Positions 1 through 9,102 of a DNA stretch of 64,000 nucleotides are shown one piece after another. This stretch comes from an uncultured Clostridia bacterium (GTDB lineage: Bacteria > Bacillota > Clostridia > Lachnospirales > CAG-274). The stretch's first letter is position 1; the number at the start of each line of letters is the position of its first letter. Below the pieces are notes generated by a model. The model was not told the DNA's origin. It saw only the letters and a list, made by a program, of their open reading frames with translations, and made no database searches. The translations under genes were made by a program, and so were the position numbers. The stretch spans positions 16,470 through 80,469 of the forward strand of contig CAJTVH010000009.1 in the NCBI GenBank assembly GCA_910579745.1. Reading direction: 5' to 3'.

Positions 1-442
1 TTTTAAGAAAAACTGAGCTAAAGACAATAAAGTTATTTATCCGTAATATATAAAAGTAATATTTCCACTTTTATCTAAGGCCTATCTGAAAACTATCTAT
101 TATAAAAATTGCACAAGATTTTAAAATGTTTAAAAATTTTATATGCTTTTATAAAAGGAAAATATCCAAAAAAATTATAAAAAATAAAATGAAATTGAAC
201 TATTTCTTATTTTATTTTTATAATTTTTTGTACATATTTTAGCTTTCAGATACTCTCTAATTAACTGAAAAACTTTCCGCTTTTTAAGCGGTATGATTAT
301 TTTTTATATTCAAGCGGGGAGTGTAATATGTATAAAAGTTATTTAAAACGCTGTAAATTTAAAGTGTTTTTATGAAATAAAAATACAAATAGTCTTTAAC
401 AAATTATAAATTAAATTTAAAGAAAGGATTATACGATGTTTT
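1..442. repeat. Intergenic region with family C and family E repeat copies upstream of parB
   Basis: No convincing gene is seen here. Positions 81-253 form a family C element: an imperfect palindrome whose ends read CTATCTGAAAAC and GCTTTCAGATAC, with an A/T-rich arm containing ATTATAAAAAATAAAA. Positions about 270-400 hold a family E copy (a CCGCTTTTTAAGCGG hairpin, then a TTTTTATGAAATAAAAAT motif and AATAGTCTTTAAC). This copy lies directly ahead of parB. Related E copies occur near 3410, 43070, 59950 and 62480. Confidence 0.6.
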
Positions 443-1366
443 ATGACACATAAAAAAGGTTTAGGCAAAGGCATTAACGCTTTATTCGGACAAAATATCA
501 GCAATGATGAAAGCGTGAGCGACAATGAGTCAGTAAATATTAGTTCAGATGATAAGAACGTTGTTATTGAAGCTGATATTAACAAAATTGAGCCTAATAA
601 AAATCAACCGAGGACAAGTTTTGATGAGGAAAAAATAGCTGAGCTAGCAGAGTCTATAAAGGAAATAGGAATTGTACAGCCTATTGTTGTAAAAAAGAAC
701 GGCGATTTCTTTATGATTATAGCGGGGGAGAGAAGATGGAGAGCGGCAAGAAAAGCTGGACTCAAAACTATTCCTGTTATCATTAGAGAATATGATGAGG
801 CGGAAGCTCTTGAGGCGTCTCTAATTGAGAATATACAAAGGGAAAATTTAAATCCTCTTGAGGAGGCTTTTACTTATAAAAAATTTTACGACGAGTTTAA
901 CTTTAATCAGGAGACTATAGCGAAAAAGGTGGGTAAAAGCAGGACGGCCGTTACTAACTCAATGCGTCTTTTAAATCTCGACAAAAGAGTTCAAAATTTT
1001 TTAAAAGAAAACAAGCTGTCGGGGGGGCACGCCAGAGCTTTATTATCTATTTCTAACGGTGATTTACAGTTTGAGGCGGCGGAAAAAGTGATAGAGGAAA
1101 GTTTAAGTGTGCGTATGACGGAAGATTTTGTTAAAAACTTTCTTGAGAATATTGAAAGGCAAAATTTAAAAAATGAGAATGAAAAAGAAAAAAAGGCGCA
1201 ACCTAATTCTGAGATGTACAATCAAATAGCGAAAAGTCTTAATGACATTTTAGGCACGAAGGTTAATATTAAAAACGGAAGGAACAAAGGAAAAATAGAA
1301 ATAGAATATTATTCCGAAGAAGAACTCGACAGGCTTATTTGTTTATTTAAGGCTATACCTCGATAA
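443..1366 (+). CDS. parB: Chromosome-partitioning protein ParB
   Basis: ParB is a CTP-dependent DNA clamp that loads at parS sites and works with the ParA/Soj ATPase in chromosome segregation. The 307-residue product has the usual length. Visible parts are the conserved start KGLGKGINALFG (residues 5-16), the CTP-binding motif GERRWRA (95-101), ENIQRENLNPLEEA (129-142), a helix-turn-helix around 155-175, and KLSGGHARALL (191-201). ATG443 is preceded by AAAGAAAGGA. A soj/parA gene would be expected just upstream but lies outside the window. No parS palindrome (TGTTTCACGTGAAACA) was seen near the gene. The DUF4446 gene follows 50 nt downstream and is probably cotranscribed. Confidence 0.95.
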   Translation: MTHKKGLGKGINALFGQNISNDESVSDNESVNISSDDKNVVIEADINKIEPNKNQPRTSFDEEKIAELAESIKEIGIVQPIVVKKNGDFFMIIAGERRWRAARKAGLKTIPVIIREYDEAEALEASLIENIQRENLNPLEEAFTYKKFYDEFNFNQETIAKKVGKSRTAVTNSMRLLNLDKRVQNFLKENKLSGGHARALLSISNGDLQFEAAEKVIEESLSVRMTEDFVKNFLENIERQNLKNENEKEKKAQPNSEMYNQIAKSLNDILGTKVNIKNGRNKGKIEIEYYSEEELDRLICLFKAIPR

Positions 1367-1416
1367 TTTTAAAAATCTATTTTTACGGAAAGGAAAAAAA
1401 TTTTTGGTGTTGAATT

Positions 1417-1929
1417 ATGATTTTTTTTGATTTTATTAACAAAAGCAGCGCTTTTATTATTTTAGGTCTTGTTATATTTTCTATAATACTTCTTATTTTA
1501 TGTATCATCGCTCTTAGAAAAGCTTCTAATGTGAAAAAAAGAGTCAGCCAGTTTATGGGCGATAAAAGCAGCGGGGATTTTGAGGATATGCTTAAAAGTT
1601 TTATTGAGCGGTCAAACGCTATTGACGAGAGACATAGCAGAATTATTAACGACATAAGAGCTATCCAAAGGCAGATAAAATTCTGTATTCAAAAAATAGG
1701 AATTGTCAGATACAATCCTTTTGAGGACGTAGGCGGTGATTTATGTTACGCCGTAGCGATTTTAGACCAAAATAACGATGGGTTTGTTCTTAACAGCGTA
1801 TATTCAAGAGATGGATGTTATACATACGCCAAACCTATTGAAAAGGGAAAGTGCGCTAAATATAAATTGTCGGGAGAAGAAGAGGAAGCTGTTATTCAAG
1901 CCGTAAAATGTGAAAAGAAAGATGAGTAA
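1417..1929 (+). CDS. DUF4446 family membrane protein
   Basis: A 170-residue protein with one N-terminal membrane helix (residues about 10-33), a charged coiled-coil-like stretch (about 35-85) and a C-terminal domain. The C-terminal domain carries the family signature VRYNPFEDVGGDL, followed by LDQNNDGFVLNSVY and the YAKPIEKGK segment. DUF4446 genes commonly follow parB in Clostridia, as here. The function is unknown. Membrane anchoring next to the segregation locus hints at a link with chromosome partitioning or sporulation, which is only inference. A strong terminator closes the parB-DUF4446 unit. Confidence 0.85.
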   Translation: MIFFDFINKSSAFIILGLVIFSIILLILCIIALRKASNVKKRVSQFMGDKSSGDFEDMLKSFIERSNAIDERHSRIINDIRAIQRQIKFCIQKIGIVRYNPFEDVGGDLCYAVAILDQNNDGFVLNSVYSRDGCYTYAKPIEKGKCAKYKLSGEEEEAVIQAVKCEKKDE

Positions 1930-1930
1930 T

Positions 1931-1980
1931 AAAAAACAAAAACTTGAGGTGATTTTTTCTCAAGTTTTTGTTTTTTTTAT
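1931..1980 (+). terminator. Rho-independent terminator after parB-DUF4446
   Basis: AAAAACTTGAG pairs with CTCAAGTTTTT across a short T-rich loop and is followed by a run of eight T residues. The A-rich 5' arm means it could also work on the opposite strand for the convergent hydrolase gene. Confidence 0.85.
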
Positions 1981-2022
1981 ATTTTAACGACTGAGGAATG
2001 TAATTTATATAAAAAATTGTTT

Positions 2023-2976
2023 TTATTTATCATAGTTAATAAATGACAAGCATAGTTTATTAAATTCCTCAAAGTCTTCCTCATTAGGAAGGCTTTTTCC
2101 TTTTAAGAGCTTTACGGTTACAGCGGGATTTAAAGTTTTTATTGTCTCAATATTTTTATAAGAGTCAATAAGAGAATCGCCATAGACTATCAAAACAGGA
2201 ATATCTATTTCGGGCAGAGATGTTTCTATACCTATCTCAAAGCTGTTTGTTATAAACGAGGTGAAAAGGTAACGATTAGTCCCGCCTCCTTTATGGGAAT
2301 AAGCGTATAGGTTATTTATTTTTTCATCCGTTATAAAAGCCGTGTCGGAGTATATGTTTTCTTTAAGAAAGGATTTTAAAACTTTTTTTGAGTTGAAATA
2401 ATTAAAAAATAAGTCCCCAAGTATGGGAAGATCTAAAGGCAGTTTTTTCAGCGCGTTGTAAAGTCCTGTTTTCTTAGGAGAGATAGGCGGGCAGACAAGA
2501 CATATTTTTTTAAAGTTATTAGGGTTAAAGACATAGGACATAGCCGAAATGGACGCCGATGTGTTTGAGGCGATTACAACGGCGGGTTCTTTTATTATAT
2601 CTGTTATAAAGTCATTTATAAGGCACACATAAAGATAGGATGAATAGGTTATGTCCGCCCGCTCGGAGTCGCCGTATCCCAAAAGATTTATTAAATAAAG
2701 CTTATTATTTTCAGCCAGTTCAAAAATATTTTTTTGCCATTCTTTCTCATTTGTTCCAGGAATTAAAGAATGAACCAAAAGTATGGGAGAGCCTTTTCCC
2801 ATTGTTTTATATGATATTTTTCCGAATTTCCAATTATATATATGTTCAGTAATATCGTCTTCATTTTTTGAGGGGGAAAGAGTCTTTTCGGCGTTTTTGA
2901 ATATTTTAACGTTTATAGCTATCGCTGAGAGCACCGCTGTGGTCGCCAGCGCTATAAGTTTTGATTTTATTTTCAT
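2023..2976 (-). CDS. Membrane-anchored alpha/beta hydrolase-fold protein, atypical nucleophile elbow
   Basis: The 317-residue product begins with a signal-anchor-like segment (MKIKSKLIALATTAVLSAIA) and continues as an alpha/beta hydrolase fold. GKGSPILLVHS is the oxyanion region, LINLLGYGDSERADITYSS is the typical strand-4 region, and PVLIVYGDS precedes the acid residue. The expected G-x-S-x-G elbow reads N-T-S-A-S and the usual HG pair reads HS, so activity cannot be assumed. It faces parB-DUF4446 convergently and has no operon partners. It could be a lipase or esterase relative or a non-catalytic member. Confidence 0.75.
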   Translation of the reverse strand: MKIKSKLIALATTAVLSAIAINVKIFKNAEKTLSPSKNEDDITEHIYNWKFGKISYKTMGKGSPILLVHSLIPGTNEKEWQKNIFELAENNKLYLINLLGYGDSERADITYSSYLYVCLINDFITDIIKEPAVVIASNTSASISAMSYVFNPNNFKKICLVCPPISPKKTGLYNALKKLPLDLPILGDLFFNYFNSKKVLKSFLKENIYSDTAFITDEKINNLYAYSHKGGGTNRYLFTSFITNSFEIGIETSLPEIDIPVLIVYGDSLIDSYKNIETIKTLNPAVTVKLLKGKSLPNEEDFEEFNKLCLSFINYDK

Positions 2977-3010
2977 AAGTTTATCATTCCTTTTTTTATT
3001 TATTTAGAGT

Positions 3011-3181
3011 GTATCTGAACTCTTTCTGACTATTAAAAGTACATAAAATCTTATTTTTTTAAAGATTATTTTTATTTTCTCAAAATTCAAATATTAAAAA
3101 AGTTATGAAAAAGTAAACGAAAACGATTCAAACTCGTTTTATTTTTTATAATTTTTCGCGCGTATTTTAGTTTTCAGATAC
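3011..3181. repeat. Family C inverted-repeat element
   Basis: The ends read GTATCTGAAC and GTTTTCAGATAC, with an internal ATTTTTTATAATTTTTCGCGCG arm shared with the copies at 6257 and 41011. No coding potential is seen. Confidence 0.7.
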
Positions 3182-3464
3182 GCTTTAGAGATTCAAATTT
3201 AATTTAATAAAAAAATATTTTACAGGCGCATAGTGTAGAAAGAGCGTCAGTAAAGAACACACGCGTAATGGTTATACTTAAACCAGTTTTTTAAAACAAA
3301 AGCTCTGATTTTCTGGCTTAGCCGCTATAAAATATTTTTTTTTATATACTTTTACACACTTTTAATAAAGTTAATATTATTATTTTAATAAACAAATAAG
3401 AGTAGGTAGACATTATTGGGGTTACAAGTATTTTTACGCGATAAAAATACTAATAGTCTTTGTC
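3182..3464. other. Intergenic, no gene seen
   Basis: This AT-rich stretch holds a GCTATAAAATATTTTTTTTATATAC segment resembling the D/F-type repeat ends seen near 23270 and 35590. A partial family E motif (TATTTTTACGCGATAAAAATACTAATAGTCTTTG) ends just before the argS promoter. No ORF with a ribosome-binding site was found. Confidence 0.5.
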
Positions 3465-3493
3465 TTGTATTTTTATACAGTATGTGGTATTAT
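3465..3493 (+). promoter_or_regulatory. Predicted sigma-A promoter of argS
   Basis: A -35 box TTGTAT (3465-3470) and a -10 box TATTAT (3488-3493) are separated by exactly 17 bp, about 95 bp upstream of the argS start. No T-box antiterminator sequence was found in this leader. Confidence 0.6.
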
Positions 3494-3587
3494 TATAGTA
3501 AGGATTTGTTTTTATCCTTTATATATTATACCATATTTTATATTATAATACAAAAATTACTTTATTTTTTTTAAGGAGATTTTTTTG

Positions 3588-5288
3588 ATGGATTTTAAAG
3601 AACGAATAGCGGAAGCTTTAAGCAAGGCTATAGCTGACGCTGATAAAAATGAGATTTATAGTTCAATTGAAATACCCTCTGACTTATCAAAAGGAGATTT
3701 TGCTTTTCCTTGTTTTAAATTAGCTAAGGTTTTGAGAAAAGCGCCTCCGTTAATAGCAAAAGAGATTTCGGAAAAAATGGATAAGCCAGACGGGATTGAG
3801 AAAATCGAGGTTGTAAACGCTTATATTAATTTTTATGCTGATAAGTCTGTTTTTATAAAAGAAATTCTTGTGAGAGTTTTTGAGAGAAAAGAAGAATACG
3901 GTAAATCTGATTATGGAAAAGGAAAAAATATTGTTATAGACTATTCCTCCCCAAATGTGGCCAAGCCTTTTCATATAGGGCATCTTCGTTCTACGGTTAT
4001 AGGAAACGCTCTTTATAATATATTTAACGCTATAGGATATAAAAGCGTTGGTATAAATCATTTAGGTGACTGGGGGACCCAGTTTGGCAAGCTTATTGTC
4101 GCTTATAAAAAATGGGGAGACAAAGAGGCTGTTGAAAGAGACGATATTAAGGAATTAAGCCGTATTTACGTAAAATTTCACGAGGAGGCGAAAGAAAATC
4201 CCGCCCTTGACGAGGAGGCGAGGGGATGGCTTGTTAAAATGCAGCAAGGAGACAATGAAGCCCTTGATTTATGGAGATGGTTTGTCGATATTAGTATGAA
4301 AGAGTTTAACAGGATATACGGCAGGCTTAACATTAAATTTGACTCATACAAAGGAGAAAGTTTTTACAATGATAAAATGGCCGCTGTCGTGGACGAGATA
4401 AAGGAAAAAGGTCTGCTTACAGAGAGTGAAGGGGCGAGAATCGTTGATTTAAGCGAATTTAATATGCCGCCATGTCTTATATTGAGAAGAGACGGAGGTA
4501 CTTTATATCCGACAAGGGATATTTCAGCCGCTATATATAGAAAAAAAACTTATGACTTTGATAAATGTGTTTATATAACCGCTCTTGACCAAAATTTACA
4601 TTTTGCCCAGTGGTTTAAAGTTATTGAACTTCTTGGATACGAATGGAGCGGAGATTTAGTTCATGTGCCTTTTGGACTTGTCAGTCTCGGAGACGGAAAG
4701 CTTTCCACAAGAAGCGGACACGTGGTTCTTATGGAGGATATTTTGAACAGCGCCGTTGAGAAAGCGGCGACTATTATTGAGGAGAAAAACCCTAATCTTG
4801 ATAATAAGAAAAAAATAGCGGAGGACGTCGGCATAGGAGCGGTTATTTTTAATGATCTATATAACAGCAGAATTAAAAACGTTGTTTTTGATTTGGGCAA
4901 AATGCTTAATTTTGACGGTGAAACAGGCCCTTATGTTCAATATACCCATGCGAGAGCGTGCAGTGTTTTAAGAAAAGCTGGAGTTTCAGATGTGGATTTT
5001 GACATAGATTTCTCCCTCCTAAGGGACGAGGCTTCAGTGGACGTGTGCAGAGTTTTGTCTGAATATCCTGAAAAGCTCATTGAGGCCTCTGAGAAATATG
5101 AGCCATATATAGTGACAAGGCATATTATCGCTCTGTGTCAGGCTTTTAATAAATTTTATCATGACAACAGCATACTTGGAAGCGACACTGAGCTTAGAAA
5201 GGCGAGAATAGCTTTGACTTACGCTGTAAAAACGGTTATTTACTCCGGTCTTTCCATACTTGGAATAAACGCTCCGAGGGAAATGTAG
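3588..5288 (+). CDS. argS: Arginyl-tRNA synthetase
   Basis: Class I aminoacyl-tRNA synthetase that charges tRNA-Arg. The 566-residue product has full family length. The N-terminal Add1 domain is followed by the catalytic signature SSPNVAKPFHIGHLRSTVIG (HIGH at about 129-132), DWGTQFGKL, and the KMSKS-equivalent region GKLSTRSGHVVLMED. The C-terminal anticodon-binding domain includes TGPYVQYTHARACSVLRKAG. A TTG at 3585 lies in frame immediately before ATG3588. I chose the ATG because AAGGAG at 3573-3578 is then optimally spaced. It stands alone, near but not inside the arginine biosynthetic block. Confidence 0.97.
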   Translation: MDFKERIAEALSKAIADADKNEIYSSIEIPSDLSKGDFAFPCFKLAKVLRKAPPLIAKEISEKMDKPDGIEKIEVVNAYINFYADKSVFIKEILVRVFERKEEYGKSDYGKGKNIVIDYSSPNVAKPFHIGHLRSTVIGNALYNIFNAIGYKSVGINHLGDWGTQFGKLIVAYKKWGDKEAVERDDIKELSRIYVKFHEEAKENPALDEEARGWLVKMQQGDNEALDLWRWFVDISMKEFNRIYGRLNIKFDSYKGESFYNDKMAAVVDEIKEKGLLTESEGARIVDLSEFNMPPCLILRRDGGTLYPTRDISAAIYRKKTYDFDKCVYITALDQNLHFAQWFKVIELLGYEWSGDLVHVPFGLVSLGDGKLSTRSGHVVLMEDILNSAVEKAATIIEEKNPNLDNKKKIAEDVGIGAVIFNDLYNSRIKNVVFDLGKMLNFDGETGPYVQYTHARACSVLRKAGVSDVDFDIDFSLLRDEASVDVCRVLSEYPEKLIEASEKYEPYIVTRHIIALCQAFNKFYHDNSILGSDTELRKARIALTYAVKTVIYSGLSILGINAPREM

Positions 5289-5425
5289 GATTGAGTTTTT
5301 TTAGTTTCTGGGTTTGACGCTAAAAATCAATTTTACGATTATAGTCAGATAAAAATTTTTACTTTTTCTTAAATCGCTGTAATAAGGCGGTTTTGAGAGA
5401 AATTTAATATTTGGAGGTGAATTTT

Positions 5426-5548
5426 ATGTACGAATTTTTTTCTAACGCTATTTTTTGGGTATTTATTGTTGTAGCTGTTATTTCTATTGCTATTAACATA
5501 ATGAAAAAGAAAAATAAAAAAGATAAAGACGACGATAAAAAAGATTGA
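5426..5548 (+). CDS. Small single-pass membrane protein, 40 residues
   Basis: ATG5426 follows a strong GGAGGTG site with good spacing. The 40-residue product starts MYEFFSNAIFWVFIVVAV, has one hydrophobic helix (about residues 7-25) and ends in a highly charged Lys/Asp tail (KKKNKKDKDDDKKD). The ribosome-binding site and the inside-positive architecture support a real gene. It was not recognised as a named family. It lies 137 nt after argS and could be on its transcript. Confidence 0.65.
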   Translation: MYEFFSNAIFWVFIVVAVISIAINIMKKKNKKDKDDDKKD

Positions 5549-5901
5549 GGGAAATAGATTATATGATAAGTTGTTTTTGAGCCGAGAAATTTATTATAAA
5601 GTTTAGAGTTATTGATTTACCATATTGCATAAATTTCTGTTATAAAATATTTTTTTTATGTTTATAAAACGCTGTAATGACGTAGTTTTGAAAGACGCGT
5701 ATTATAGTCAGACAAACATAAAAATAAATTTTATCCTGTTTCATCTTATTCATTTTCAAGTTTGATAAGTATAAAATTTTTATATATGGTTATGATAGAT
5801 ATGTTTAATAGTTGTATGGGATTTTTAAGCGGACGTTTTTAATATGGCGGGATAATGGAGTTCGCTTTGATTTACCGTAAAAAGATATAGGTTGTGTTTT
5901 T
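5549..5901. repeat. Intergenic region with short family B copy (5703-5773)
   Basis: Positions 5703-5773 carry the family B ends (TATAGTCAGACAAAC and TTTTCAAGTTTGATAAGTATA) without the GC-rich core, like the copy at 54356. Around 5640-5690 there is a GTTATAAAATATTTTTTTTATG segment and an AACGCTGTAATGACG segment, also found as fragments elsewhere. No gene is seen. Confidence 0.5.
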
Positions 5902-6195
5902 ATGAGAGACAGAGATGATAAAGAAGAAATCTATAAAAATTTTAAATTCAGCGATTTTGAGAAATCAGAATTTGAAAGAAGAAAAACATCGGCTTTTGAG
6001 AAATGGGAAAAAAACAACGGAAGTCAAAATAAAATAAATCCTTATAATTTTATATCGATTTTTATTCTTATGGGATGTCTTGTCGGTGTCATTATTTCTA
6101 TTGTTTTGGATACAAATATTTCTTACGGCGTTTTATACGGCGTGCTGCTTGGGTTTTGTCTCGGTTCATTTATGGCTGGAAGAAAGAGAAAATAA
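5902..6195 (+). CDS. Small two-helix membrane protein
   Basis: A 97-residue protein with a charged N-terminal half (about residues 1-45) and two hydrophobic helices (about 50-68 and 74-92). The second helix is glycine-rich (GVLYGVLLGFCLGSF), and the protein ends GRKRK. No strong Shine-Dalgarno is visible (GATATAGGTTGTG precedes the ATG). A clean terminator follows at once, which supports expression. The family is not recognised. It could be a small DUF-type membrane protein of unknown role. Confidence 0.6.
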   Translation: MRDRDDKEEIYKNFKFSDFEKSEFERRKTSAFEKWEKNNGSQNKINPYNFISIFILMGCLVGVIISIVLDTNISYGVLYGVLLGFCLGSFMAGRKRK

Positions 6196-6197
6196 AA

Positions 6198-6243
6198 AAG
6201 ACGGGTATGAAAGATTTATTTTTTCATACCCGTCTTTTTTTAT
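6198..6243 (+). terminator. Rho-independent terminator
   Basis: GACGGGTATGAAA pairs with TTTCATACCCGTC across an 11-nt loop and is followed by TTTTTTT. The A-run upstream makes it potentially bidirectional. Confidence 0.9.
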
Positions 6244-6256
6244 AGCAAACTAGTTG

Positions 6257-6409
6257 GTATCTGAAAACAAAAATACGCGCGAAAAATTATAAAAAATAAA
6301 ACGAAATAGAAAGGTTATTATATTTAATTGAACCGTTTTCGCTTATTTTTTAATAATTTTTTGGATATTTCGCGTATATAACTGATAGCTTATGATAGTT
6401 TTCAGACAC
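6257..6409. repeat. Family C element, 153 bp
   Basis: It begins GTATCTGAAAAC and ends GTTTTCAGACAC. It is the same length (153 bp) as the copy at 41011-41163 and nearly identical to it, which marks it as a discrete element. Internal arms contain ACGCGCGAAAAATTATAA and TTTCGCGTATATAACTG. No ORF is present. Confidence 0.75.
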
Positions 6410-6474
6410 TCCATAACTTAAAAATAAACAAGTTCGGCGGATAAAAATTATTTTCAAATTGGTTTGATATAGTT

Positions 6475-6954
6475 TTAATAGAGAGATGATTTTTTTCCAT
6501 AAATCTGAGCGACCTCGATTTTCATTACAGTTACGGATTTAAGTATTTTATCGTCGAAATTAAAATCATTTTTTGAGTTTAAATATTGATTCATTAGAAT
6601 CGTTAATCCATACGCTTTTTCATTTTCCGGTAATATTTTTATAATTCCGTTTCCGCATACGCTCTCATATTCCATAGTTGATTTACAGGCTGTTTTATCG
6701 TTTAAAATTAGATTTTCTAAACAGCGCGCGGCAAAACCCACGTGGTTATTTTTATTTAAAAGGTCTATTTTTTTTCCTTTACCGGATCCGTGTAAATATA
6801 TCTCAAACAGTCCGTTTTTTAAAGTTACTCCAAAATTTAAGGGTATTATATAGGGAAAGTCTTTATCGAAAAAGGCTATGTCGCATACCTCACATTTTTT
6901 CATAATTTTATAAATTTCTTTTATATCTGTTATTTCCCTGTCGGTTCTTCTCAT
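6475..6954 (-). CDS. NimA-like / pyridoxamine 5'-phosphate oxidase-fold flavin-binding protein
   Basis: A 159-residue split-barrel protein. It opens with the family start MRRTDREITDIKEIYKIM. YIIPLNFGV and IYLHGSGKGKKIDLL form the FMN-binding strands and phosphate loop, followed by VGFAARC. Relatives include NimA-type nitroimidazole reductases and general FMN-binding oxidoreductases. The substrate here is unknown. It is 33 nt downstream of argD on the same strand and could be a tail gene of the arg operon, without any obvious biochemical link. Confidence 0.8.
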   Translation of the reverse strand: MRRTDREITDIKEIYKIMKKCEVCDIAFFDKDFPYIIPLNFGVTLKNGLFEIYLHGSGKGKKIDLLNKNNHVGFAARCLENLILNDKTACKSTMEYESVCGNGIIKILPENEKAYGLTILMNQYLNSKNDFNFDDKILKSVTVMKIEVAQIYGKKSSLY

Positions 6955-6987
6955 TATTTTCGTTATCCTTTATTTGATTTCTAAAAT

Positions 6988-8157
6988 CTAAAATTCAGAC
7001 AATACCGAATCGAGAATATTTATTCCCTCGTCAATATGTTCTTTTTCGGCTATCAGTGATGGAACAAAACGGATTACGTTTTTTCCGGCGTTTACAAGAA
7101 GCAAACCGTTTTCTATAGTACGTTTTATTATATCGGAAACAGTTATAGATAGTTCTATACCCTGCATATATCCTATACCCCTCACGTCGGTTATTATGGG
7201 ATATTTCGCTTTTAAAAAATTCAATTTCTCGGTGAGATATGAACTATTTTTTCTAACGTTTTCAAGAAGCCCGCCCAAAAGCTCATCTACAACAACATTT
7301 CCGGCAGCGGCGGCGAGAGGGTTTCCTCCGAAAGTAGAGGCGTGGTCTCCAGGTTTAAAGCTTTCGGCGAGTTTGTCTGTAGCCGCCATTAAGCCCATAG
7401 GTACACCCCCGGCTATACCTTTAGCGGTGCATACGGCGTCAGGTTTGACTTTAAAAGTCTGATAAGCGAAAAGTGTTCCAAGACGTCCAACTCCGCACTG
7501 TACTTCGTCAAATATAAGCATAATATCGTTTTCGTCACAAAGTTTTCTTATTTTCTCAAGATATTCTTTTTCCGCGGGATGTATTCCGCCTTCACCCTGT
7601 AATGGTTCCAATAAAACCGCGCATGTTTTATCTGTTAATACTTTGGTAAGCGACTCAAAGTTATTAAACTCGGCGTATTTTATCCCGGGAAGAAGTTCAC
7701 CCAAACCTTCCTGATAGTGAGGCTGTCCTGTAGCTGTTACAGCCCCGAAAGTTCTTCCGTGAAATGAGTTTTTCATTGTGATAATCTCATAACGATTTGT
7801 TTTGCTTCCATATTTTCTGGATACTTTTAGCGCCGCCTCTATCGCCTCGGCTCCGCTGTTACAGAAAAATACTTTATCAAAGTCGCTATTTTTAACAAGC
7901 TTTGAGGCTAATGATATTTGAGGCTTTGTATAATAAAGATTTGAGCAGTGTATTAATGTTTTAGCTTGGTCGGCTATTGTTTCCGTTAATTTTTTATGAT
8001 TGTGTCCCAATGAGTTTACGGCTATACCAGCCACAAAGTCAAGGTATTTTTTTCCATTATCATCATAAACGTACATTCCGTCTCCTTTCTCAAGAACAAT
8101 AGGAAAACGGTTATAAGTATTCATTACTGTTTCAGAGCCTAACTCAAAAGTGTTCAT
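6988..8157 (-). CDS. argD: Acetylornithine aminotransferase
   Basis: PLP enzyme that converts N-acetylglutamate semialdehyde to N-acetylornithine. The 389-residue product has normal length and fold-type I features: CNSGAEAIEAALK (about 99-111), SFHGRTFGAV, LLEPLQGEGG, IFDEVQCGVGR with the PLP-pyridine Asp near 217, and TAKGIAGGVPMG with Lys246 as Schiff base. ATG8157 is preceded by AGGAGGAG. It is the last biosynthetic gene of argC-argJ-argB-argD, 38 nt after argB. Confidence 0.96.
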   Translation of the reverse strand: MNTFELGSETVMNTYNRFPIVLEKGDGMYVYDDNGKKYLDFVAGIAVNSLGHNHKKLTETIADQAKTLIHCSNLYYTKPQISLASKLVKNSDFDKVFFCNSGAEAIEAALKVSRKYGSKTNRYEIITMKNSFHGRTFGAVTATGQPHYQEGLGELLPGIKYAEFNNFESLTKVLTDKTCAVLLEPLQGEGGIHPAEKEYLEKIRKLCDENDIMLIFDEVQCGVGRLGTLFAYQTFKVKPDAVCTAKGIAGGVPMGLMAATDKLAESFKPGDHASTFGGNPLAAAAGNVVVDELLGGLLENVRKNSSYLTEKLNFLKAKYPIITDVRGIGYMQGIELSITVSDIIKRTIENGLLLVNAGKNVIRFVPSLIAEKEHIDEGINILDSVLSEF

Positions 8158-8195
8158 TATTTTCTCCTCCTTATTAATTGATTGTGAGAGCCATT

Positions 8196-9059
8196 TTAAG
8201 CCTCTATAAGCGTTCCTATACCTTTTTTTGTGAATATCTCAAGTATAAGGCAGTGTTCTATTCTTCCGTCGAGGATATGGACATTATCGACGCCCGCGTC
8301 AACTCCCGCTATACAGCAATCAACCTTAGGAATCATTCCGCCTGATATTGTACCATCTTTTATCATATTTTTTACTTCTTTTACGCTCATTATGGATATT
8401 ACGCTTGACGGGTCGTTTATATCAGCCAGAACCCCTGCTACGTCTGTCACGAAAACAAGTTTTTGAGCGTGAAGCGCGCCTGCCACAGCCACGGCGGCAT
8501 AATCGGCGTTTATATTATAGCTTTTTCCGTCAGGCCCGACCCCTATGGGAGATATTACAGGCACGAAATCATTATCAATAAGAGTATTTATGAGAGAGGT
8601 ATCAACGTCGGTTATTTCTCCAACAAGCCCTAAATCCTCACCGTTTGACATAAGTTTTCTCACTTTTAAAAAATCAGCGTCTTTTCCGCAGATACCAGCG
8701 GCTTTTATACCCTGTGAGCAGAGCTCTGTAGTAAGGTCTTTATTTAATTTTCCCGCGAGAACCATTTGTACGACTTCCATTGTCTTCTCATCGGTCACTC
8801 TGAGTCCGTTTTTAAATTCTGATTTTATACCGAGTTTGTCAAGCATTTGATTTATGTCTTTTCCCCCTCCGTGCACAAGCACGGGTTTGAAACCGACGTA
8901 CTTCATTAACGCTATATCCTTTATTAGCGTCTTTTTTATATCCTCGTTTACAAGGGCGCTTCCTCCGTATTTTATCACAACGGTTATTCCGTTAAACTCT
9001 TTTATATATGGAAGAGCCTCGGTTAATATTTGCGCTTTTTCTATTATTTCTTTCATCAT
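8196..9059 (-). CDS. argB: Acetylglutamate kinase
   Basis: Phosphorylates N-acetylglutamate with ATP. The 287-residue amino acid kinase shows KYGGSA (30-35), LVHGGGKDIN (61-70), the acetylglutamate-binding segment NGLRVTDEKTMEVVQMV, and the ATP-side motif GTISGGMIPKVDC. The N-terminal helix MMKEIIEKAQILTEALPYIK resembles that of arginine-inhibited hexameric enzymes, so feedback inhibition is plausible but not shown. Two adjacent ATG codons are possible starts. It sits between argJ and argD. Confidence 0.96.
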   Translation of the reverse strand: MMKEIIEKAQILTEALPYIKEFNGITVVIKYGGSALVNEDIKKTLIKDIALMKYVGFKPVLVHGGGKDINQMLDKLGIKSEFKNGLRVTDEKTMEVVQMVLAGKLNKDLTTELCSQGIKAAGICGKDADFLKVRKLMSNGEDLGLVGEITDVDTSLINTLIDNDFVPVISPIGVGPDGKSYNINADYAAVAVAGALHAQKLVFVTDVAGVLADINDPSSVISIMSVKEVKNMIKDGTISGGMIPKVDCCIAGVDAGVDNVHILDGRIEHCLILEIFTKKGIGTLIEA

Positions 9060-9102
9060 TTTTATAACCTCTTTTGTATTAATTTAAAAAATCATTGTAG
9101 GT

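Noticed and set aside
443..1366. parS site near parB
   Set aside because: No sequence close to TGTTTCACGTGAAACA was found in the neighbourhood.
3465..3587. T-box leader before argS
   Set aside because: No antiterminator core or specifier-type hairpin array is present, only a short A/T-rich leader.
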